Source of the DNA: Rhizophagus clarus
Lineage: Eukaryota > Glomeromycota > Glomeromycetes > Glomerales > Glomeraceae
Reading direction: 5' to 3'
Length of the DNA stretch: 64,000 nucleotides
Assembly: GCA_015698045.1 (NCBI GenBank)
Contig: BLAL01000053.1
Span: forward strand, 1,242,501-1,306,500
Shown: one piece after another, positions 57,621-64,000 of the stretch
How the letters are laid out: every line of letters starts with the position of its first letter
Numbering within the stretch: position 1 is the stretch's first letter
Notes under the pieces: generated by a model
The model's database searches: none
Told to the model about the DNA's origin: nothing
What the model saw: the letters and a program-made list of their open reading frames with translations, nothing else
Program-made: the position numbers and the translations under genes

Positions 57621-59110
57621 ATGTCTAATTTACAACAAAATCCTTCTTCCTTTGTCGAAGAAATAAAAAGTTGGAATCCAGCGCAAGTTATTAAATTTTT
57701 AGAATCAAAGAAAGAAGAGTGGTCTCTTGATGAAAATCATATTAAAATTATTCAAGATGAAGAGATTTCTGGTTTGGCTTTACTCTCGTTAACCAAAGAA
57801 GATCTCAGAAGTTTCGGTTTGAAAGGAGGACCATCAATATTAATTGTAGAATTGATTAAGAATCTTAAAAGTGAAGAGCAAATTTTAAGTGTCAGAGAAG
57901 TAGAAAGGATAAGTGTATTAGAGGATAAGCTAACATCAGTTCAAGAGCTAATCCAAAAATCTGGTGAGTAAATACATGTTATGCTTTTCCTTTTAACGAT
58001 AACATACAACTACTCGACTTTAGTAAGTTTATATATATTTAATATTTATTTTGATACAAATTTTAGTTTACTTTATATGCACAAAGTGAATGAAAATTTT
58101 GAGCATTTAGTTTTTTTTAACACTTATTTTTAAATACTTTAAACTCCTATTAGGGATTCAACAGCAAGCTGAACAGTTTACTCATGCTCAAGGAAAAGGG
58201 AAAAAAAGGGTAGTAGAGCAAGAACAGGGATATGGAAATCCGACAAAAGTTCTAAAAATTTCCAGCGCCGCAAATGTGAAATCAACATCGGAAAGAGATG
58301 AAATGAATGTGGATAATATGAACAATGAGGTGTGTTCTTAAAATCGATACAATCAATATAATTCAATCTCATCATATATTTATTGTTTGGCAGGTCAATC
58401 AAATCAATGCAAACATAAATGATAGTCATCATAATGATCCTGTATACAATTACCTCGTTAAAGGAGATATCAATTATTTGATTAATATTACTAAAAGACA
58501 CTTCCAAACCAGGTCAATGATGTCGTTGAAGTCTATGAATGAGGCCGTATTTCAAGCTATTATAGAAATGCTTCTTCCTTTAACATTTCGTGTTCCTGAA
58601 CTCCGTCTCATAGTTGATGGGACAAAGCAAAAGTACGATGGGCGCTTTGGTTTTGTCGATATCTTTATCCCTGGTGGAAATGATAATCCGAGTATCGTTC
58701 TAGAATTAAAACATATTAAATTAACGGGGTTGAATGGTGGAGGTAAAGGACGTTTTACGAAATCTCCCAAAACAACCGATTTGTATGAGTTGGATAAAAA
58801 ACTTGAAGAAGAGGATGATGACGCGGTGTTAAATAGAAAATATATGTCAAAAAATTCAAGAATAATAACGACAGTAGGAGAAATCATGAATAACGGCATC
58901 CAACAGTTGCAAAATTATATTGAAATAATCGCAAAGGGTTCAGTTAAAGGATATCAAGATTCTGGAGTTTTAGACAGCCGAGTTGACATTAAAACTGCAA
59001 AAGGTTCAGGACGACTGATGGGATATGTTATTATGTCTGTTGGCACTCGCCGCATCTTGGTCCGTTCTTATGGCCCAATTACAACGGATGTTTGTTATTT
59101 TAATATTTAA
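57621..59110 (+). CDS. SAM-domain protein with PD-(D/E)XK nuclease-like C-terminus
   Basis: Three exons: 57621-57963, 58154-58329, 58394-59110; introns G|GTGAGTA ... TATTAG|GG (phase 1) and GAG|GTGTGT ... GGCAG|GTC (phase 0); 411 aa. Residues about 15-80 form a SAM domain (WNPAQVIKFLESKKEEWSLD, EEISGLALLSLTKEDLRSFG, GPSILIVELIKNL), usually a protein- or RNA-binding oligomer module. A coiled-coil-like stretch and a Lys-rich linker (KGKKRVVEQE) follow. The C-terminal half, about 240-410, has a restriction-nuclease-like core: helix NEAVFQAIIEMLL, then GRFGFVDIFIP with the Asp and SIVLELKHIK with the Glu-x-Lys, as in the PD-(D/E)XK superfamily. A helix GIQQLQNYIEII and a strand YVIMSVGTRRILVRSYG complete it. 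The active site appears intact. The domain resembles the PDDEXK_9 type; whether it cuts DNA is not known from sequence. Confidence 0.85.
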
Positions 59111-60111
59111 AGCTTAAACATTGCTTAAATAGATTTTGAAATAATATATTATTGTGGTATCATTTACGTGCTGTAAATATGGAGGATTTTATTGTGTTTA
59201 CTGTACTACATCAAAAGTAAATTACGAACTGGCAGATAGATGCTAGTGGCAGAACGACTAATTTTAGTTTGGAACAACTATATTATACGCTTCAGGCCAG
59301 GCCGCGTGAGTATATGTTGTTATGTGTTTATTTTATAATTTATATATGTATGTATGTATTTTTTTTTTATAGAAATGATAATAAATGATAATTCGCCTAG
59401 TATATTTTTTTTTTATAGAAATGTCATAAGATGATAATAAGTAATAATTATTTAGTACAAATGACAAATTCTATAATTATTTAATATACAGTGTAGTTAA
59501 TGTAAGGGTGAAATATTGCCTTTGATCCTTAATTTTAACTTATTGATAATAGTTACCGTTGCTTTTTAACCTGAAATACTTAATGCGATATTATGAATAA
59601 GTTCACACCATGACCCGGTATTATTTAGTATTTTCCTATAGTTATATCTATCGCGAACTTTGTTTATTTCTGGTGCATCAAAATCATTTACAGTAATCAT
59701 TTACAGTAATAGCAAACCGACAATAAAGTTTCAGTCACGTATTAACCTGATTAGGGGAAACTATGAGATTGTAGTACGAGTAGATTAACCTGTTATTGAT
59801 ATAACAATTACTATTGAATTGTTTCTATCCCAAATTAAGAATGATTATAATAAAATTATGCTTATGCTAAAATTTTTTTTTTTTTACAAACCGGTATTAA
59901 AATTCCTGCACGAATAAAAATTCCGCAGCAATTATCTCTTGTTTTCCTGTTTTGGAAATAGCATAATGATCGTCGTAAAAAAAATTTTTTTTTTACTCCC
60001 CTGTAATTTTATAGCCTCTTTTAGCTTAGTAATTTCAAACAAAAGAACTAACGAATTTTTGATTTTTTTTTTTTTTTTTACTTTTTTCAATTTGCATATT
60101 TTTTAAAAAAA
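59111..60111. other. intergenic before B13
   Basis: AT-rich; small repeats only (AATCATTTACAGT twice at about 59685-59710; TTTTTATAGAAATG twice near 59365 and 59405). A T-tract of about 17 lies 30-50 nt before the B13 start. No gene. Confidence 0.45.
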
Positions 60112-60407
60112 ATGTCTTCAAAATTTTGGGCAGAGTTATCCAATGATTATGAAAAACTTTTTGAAATGGAATTAGGATATGATGTAATTATTTACGCAGG
60201 AGAAGAACCGAATGTTAAAGAGATTCACGCTCATTCAAATATTTTATGTACTAGATCTCAATATTTTCGTACCGCATTTTCTAATGAATGGGCCGAAAAA
60301 AATGATGGAAAATTTATTTTCAAGAAACCAAATATTTCGTCAAAATTATTTAACATCATTCTTAGGTAAAATTTTATATAAAATTACGAAAATTTTTGAT
60401 AATTGTA

Positions 60408-60451
<44 letters not shown>

Positions 60452-61614
60452 TATTTAATTTAATAACTGATAATAATTTTAGATTCATTTATTGTGGTAA
60501 TATTGAACTTAAAAATTTACAAGGATCAGAAGTCTTGAAATTATTAATCGCAGTAGATGAACTTAATTTACAACAATTGATTTCTCATATTCAAAAATAC
60601 TTGATTAAACATCAAACTGAATTTTTACAACAAAATCCAACTGGTATACTTGAAATCGTTTATCAACATGAAACTTTTACAGATTTATGGAATTTTTGTC
60701 TTGAAAAAATTTGTGAAGAACCTAAAATTTTATTTAATTCAGATAGATTTATCGATTTAAAGGCTCCATTATTAGAATTATTAATAAAACGAGATGATTT
60801 AAATATGGACGAAATTGAAATTTGGGAAGGTTTATTGAAATGGTGTTTTGCTCAACAAAATATTACAAATGATCCAACAAAATGGAGTAAAGAAGACATT
60901 ACAAAGATAGAAAGGGAATTACATAAATTTATTCCTTTAGTTCGATTTTATGATATCAAACCCGCAGATTTCTTTTACAAGGTTTATAATTTTAAAGATA
61001 TCTTACCAGAAAATTTAATTCATGATCTTTTAGAATTCCATGTAGTCCCTAATATGAAGCCTAAAAATAATATTCCACCTTCAAGAAGACCTAAACTTGA
61101 TTCAACATTAATAGAATCAAAACATATAGCCATTTTTGCATCATGGATTGATAAAAAAGATTCTTTACATTATAACAAAAAAAACATTCCTTATGAATTT
61201 AAGTTATTATATAATTCAAATAGAGATGGATTTAATGTTAAATCATTTCATAAAAATTGTGATAATAAAGGAGCCACTATTTGGGTAGCAAAAATTCAAG
61301 ATTCAACCAAATTAATTGGAGGGTATAACCCACTTGATTGGGGTGGAAATTGTGGTAGAAAAAACACTACAGATAGTTTTTTATTTAATTTTATGGATGG
61401 AAAAAATATTTCTACATCGAAAATGGGTTATGTTATTAATTCAGGTATGGCAGTTTATTGTGGTAATAATTATGGACCAGAATTAGGTAGTTTAAATTGT
61501 CCTGATTCCAATAATTGGTCTTATAATAATAGTAGAGATTATTATCCTAACATAGATATACCTGCAAATTTTACGGTAGAAGAATATGAAGTATTTCAAG
61601 TAGTTAAAAAATGA
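60112..61614 (+). CDS. BTB-BACK-TLDc protein B13
   Basis: Exons 60112-60365 and 60483-61614; intron TAG|GTAAAA ... TTTTAG|ATTCA, phase 2; 461 aa. FW-type front (MSSKFWAELSNDYEKLFEME) shared with B1 and B2; BTB core DVIIYAGEEPNVKEIHAHS. BACK is full-length: LISHIQKYLIKHQTEFLQQN, FCLEKICEEPKILFNSDRF, KRDDLNMDEIEIWEGLLKW, FIPLVRFYDIK. TLDc from about 285: FASWIDKKDS, YNSNRDGFNVKSFHKNCDNK, GATIWVAKIQDSTKLIGGYN, TTDSFLFNFMDG, and EEYEVFQVVKK. The intron contains a T-run directly followed by an A-run of about 30, which could fold back. It stands outside the sub-clusters, next to the SAM/nuclease gene and the recombinase element. Confidence 0.95.
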
Positions 61615-62165
61615 ATGAAATGATTGGATATGGTTATTAATGTCCATGTGCAGTCCATGTGCATTGTACAATTCACAAAATTTAATCTAATGTGTCATGT
61701 TTACAAAATAATTTCTTATAAAATTGAAAATTGGAAAGATAAAAATACTGCATTCCCTTGTCTTCTTTTTTTTATATATATACAATAACTCCCTTTTTTC
61801 CTTGTCTTTTTTATAGCATGTTTGCATTTTTATTATTTTCTTACTATAATTGGTAACTTTGTAAGAACGAACGATCAAAGTTTATTAGCTGTAAACTACG
61901 TTGAGATATTTTAACTCAATAACAGAGTTTATAATTTGCTGTTATTGCACTTGTTCCGTCCTTTTGATAAAAATTCTACGTTCTCCATAATTTAATAATA
62001 ATTATCCGGTAAGTAGTTTAACTCTCAATACATGATCATGGATATCTAAGGATAACTAAGTTATTCACTGATGTAGGGGCCCCCCCGAAGGGAGGGGAAC
62101 ATCAGTGAATACTAAGTTATTCTTAGCTTTCTATAAAATAACAGGTTTATCTTATTGTGTATGAC
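61615..62165. other. 3' flank of B13 and GC hairpin region
   Basis: Gene-free. The only notable item is the GC-rich hairpin at 62063-62110. The sequence CAGTCCATGTG is doubled near 61645-61660. Confidence 0.45.
62063..62110. repeat. GC-rich hairpin between direct repeats
   Basis: ATTCACTGATGT at 62063-62074 pairs with ACATCAGTGAAT at 62099-62110. The loop region is GGGGCCCCCCC GAAG GGAGGGG, itself able to pair. ACTAAGTTATT stands on both sides (about 62056 and 62111), as if the hairpin had been inserted with a duplication. Its C/G runs contrast with the AT-rich surroundings. Confidence 0.75.
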
Positions 62166-63923
62166 GTATATACCGATGGATTTTTTTAAGCTTTTTTTTA
62201 CTTTTTTAAGCTTTTTTTTACTTTTTTTATTTTTTTTTTTTTTGCTTTTTTTCCTTTTTACATTCTTTTTTTTTTCCTTTACATATACTTTTTTTTTCTC
62301 GCATATTCTTTTTTTTAAGAAAATAATAATAATATTACTATTATGTCTATTCCTACTCATGAAGAAATATATAGACTTCAACAACTTTCGAGAGTTAAAA
62401 ATACAGACAAATGTACTTCAAAATGGCTTCGTGTAGTTGATAGATTTAATAAAGAAGCTAATATGACAAAAAAAATTAATCAATATGACACATGTAATGA
62501 ACTTGAGGATTTCCTATGTAAATTTATTACATGGCTTAAAAAATTAAATGGTGAAGAATATAAAGCCGAGTCTATATATAATTGTTATGCATCATTAGCA
62601 AGATATTTAAAGGAAGAGTCAGTGATTAAGCCATGTAAAATCTGGGATCAGTATTCTTTTCCTTTGGCAATTAAAACCTTAGATGGTAAAATGAAACAAC
62701 TTCAACTTCAAAGATTGGGAGAAACTGCACAAGCAGATTCATTAACTCGGCAAGAAACCCAACAAATACTAGACCATTCTACAATGAATGGTGAAGATAA
62801 TGAATCATTGATTAGAAGAGTATTCTTTTGGATTTCTTTATTATGTGGTTTGCGGGGTGGTGATGCTTATAAAATTGAAGATCGACAATTAACATGAAGA
62901 AAAGATGGTGGATTAAATTTGGAAATGTTTATTGAAAAAAATAACCAGAGGGGTGTGAGAAATAGAAACAAATATGGAAAATCTACATCACGTAAAATTC
63001 CCATTCCACCAGATTTTGAAGGAAATAATTACCGACCCATATATGACATTTTGAAATATAAATCAATGAGACCTTCAGAAGCATGTCCATCATTTTTTTT
63101 AGAGACTACAAGATCAAAAGCGGGTAAATAAGTGTATTTACATTTTTATTGATAAATAACAATATTGAGAAAGTATTATTTTTTAGATATTAATAAAGGA
63201 ATATGGTACAAAAAAAACAGAATGGGACAAAATAAATTAGGGCAAATGTTGCATCAAATTGCCACCTTAACAGGTATTGATTTATCTGATGGTCGGAAAA
63301 TTGTTAATCACAGTTGTCGTAGAACAGCAATACAAATGCTTAAAGATGGAGATGTTCCAGAAGATGATATTATGGAATTTTCTGGTCATAGATCACGAGA
63401 AGGAGTAAGAACTTACAAAAGTCCAGATGAAGCAAGAAAAATTAAGAATGTTGTTAGTTTAATACCTTTAGATCTTGATGATATTGAAATAGAAGAATTT
63501 GAATACTTTCCAGGAAATTGGGAAAATTTGAACATTAATGACAGTGATTCAGATGCTCCAGATAATGATGGTTTAGATGAAGATGTATACAATTCAAGTT
63601 CGAGTGAAGTAGATTCTGAAGAAAATTCAGACTATTACAATACGGATAATGTTGATGATAATGATAAACTTATTAAAAAACGGAAAGCATTAAAAGAAAT
63701 TGATAATTCTAATATTACACAAAAAAAGAAAAAATCTGAAGCACAATTGGAGTTTTCAAAAATAATTATTCCTAATACAGTTAAAGATGTACATTTTCAT
63801 ATTCATTATTAAATTAAAAAATCTTATTAATAATCGCAAATAAAATCGTAAAAGTTATAATCAAGTAAATAAAATATAGTTAAACCAGTGGAGTAAGTAA
63901 TAAAAAAATCCATCGGTATATAC
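62166..63923. mobile_element. tyrosine-recombinase (Crypton-like) element with inverted ends
   Basis: A 22-bp sequence at 62166-62187 (GTATATACCGATGG then T-run) returns as an exact reverse complement at 63902-63923. Between them is a single gene for a tyrosine recombinase of the Crypton/DUF3504 type. The right end continues into a perfect 10-bp hairpin, CCATCGGTAT and ATACCGATGG (63910-63936). No target duplication is visible. The 5' part (62180-62320) is almost pure T with repeats of AAGCTTTTTTTTACTTTTTT. Confidence 0.72.
62343..63812 (+). pseudogene. Crypton/DUF3504-like tyrosine recombinase with an in-frame TGA
   Basis: Two exons, 62343-63123 and 63187-63812 (G|GTAAATAAG ... TTTTAG|AT, phase 1); 468 codons if the stop is ignored. 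The N-terminal part is a SAM-like helical core-binding region (TSKWLRVVDRFNKEA, SIYNCYASLARYLKEES). The catalytic part has Arg in LLCGLRGGDAYKI, the HxxR box in VNHSCRRTAIQML, and His and the nucleophilic Tyr in FSGHRSREGVRTY. The C-terminus is acidic with a basic patch (KKRKALKE). TGA at 62895-62897 interrupts LT_RKDGGLN; TGG (Trp) would differ by one base. Everything else is open, so decay is recent or the stop is read through. Cryptons use such recombinases to move a circular intermediate. Confidence 0.85.
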
Positions 63924-64000
63924 ATAATACCGATGGGATAACGTCTGGTAATTAATTCACTTTACTTATTAGGCGTTCAAAAGTCAAAACATACCTTTCG
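63924..64000. other. window edge
   Basis: Contains the second half of the CCATCGGTAT hairpin and no gene. Confidence 0.4.

Noticed and set aside
57621..59110. Crinkler-type effector
   Set aside because: No LxLFLAK-like N-terminus or DWL domain is visible; the SAM domain and the Asp...Glu-x-Lys core fit a nuclease-like protein better.
62112..62436. Lys-rich (-) and Phe-rich (+) frames
   Set aside because: Translations of the long T-tract before the recombinase gene.
1..64000. tRNA, rRNA or snRNA genes
   Set aside because: I looked for tRNA-like B-box motifs (GTTCGA contexts) and rRNA cores; none had a credible fold or partner arms. A covariance-model scan would be decisive.

Overview
The window is nuclear DNA of a fungus. 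It is strongly AT-rich, full of poly-T/poly-A tracts, and its genes carry short GT-AG introns. The dominant gene family (BTB + BACK + TLDc) and the transposon-dense, repeat-rich spacing are what one expects of an arbuscular mycorrhizal fungus (Glomeromycotina, Rhizophagus-like). The genus is an inference from gene content; no marker gene here proves it.

The window is mainly a cluster of BTB-BACK-TLDc genes. I count 13 copies (called B1 to B13 here) between 1 and 61.6 kb: eleven on the + strand and two (B1, B10) on the - strand. Twelve look intact or run off the edge; B3 has lost its TLDc domain. A further small BACK fragment lies at 46.3 kb. Every gene has the same plan: a first exon of 245-254 nt, one phase-2 intron of 62-117 nt at a fixed Arg/Lys codon inside the BTB domain, and one long second exon. 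Five subfamilies are visible from the N-termini: FW-type (B1, B2, B13), SSEIL-type (B3, B4), SEEDYN-type (B5, B12), ESE-type (B6, B11) and FEY-type (B7-B10). Promoter blocks follow the N-terminal type, but the TLDc tails do not, so the genes look like mosaics produced by recombination or gene conversion. Other genes are an arrestin-like gene (2.3-3.4 kb) and a SAM + PD-(D/E)XK nuclease-like gene (57.6-59.1 kb).

By region: 0-18 kb holds B1-B6 with the arrestin-like gene, a GGCCC-rich hAT-type MITE and a mitochondrial nad2 fragment. 18-28 kb is a tandem duplication (flank + B7, flank + B8); each copy carries a different insertion for which the other copy is the empty site, and one copy has a micro-inversion. 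28.6-37.8 kb is a 9.2-kb giant palindrome built of short AT-rich arrays with no coding capacity. 37.8-42.3 kb is a pair of inverted arrays of a TTTCCCGAA-like repeat enclosing a broken PIF/Harbinger transposon. 43-56 kb holds B9-B12 plus a long-TIR mariner-like element. 57-64 kb holds the SAM/nuclease gene, B13 and a Crypton-like tyrosine-recombinase element with one nonsense codon.

Functionally, BTB-BACK proteins are usually substrate adaptors of Cullin-3 ubiquitin ligases, and TLDc domains are linked to oxidative-stress protection and V-ATPase regulation. A cluster with conserved adaptor halves and exchanged TLDc tails could be a diversifying set of adaptors; that last step is inference.
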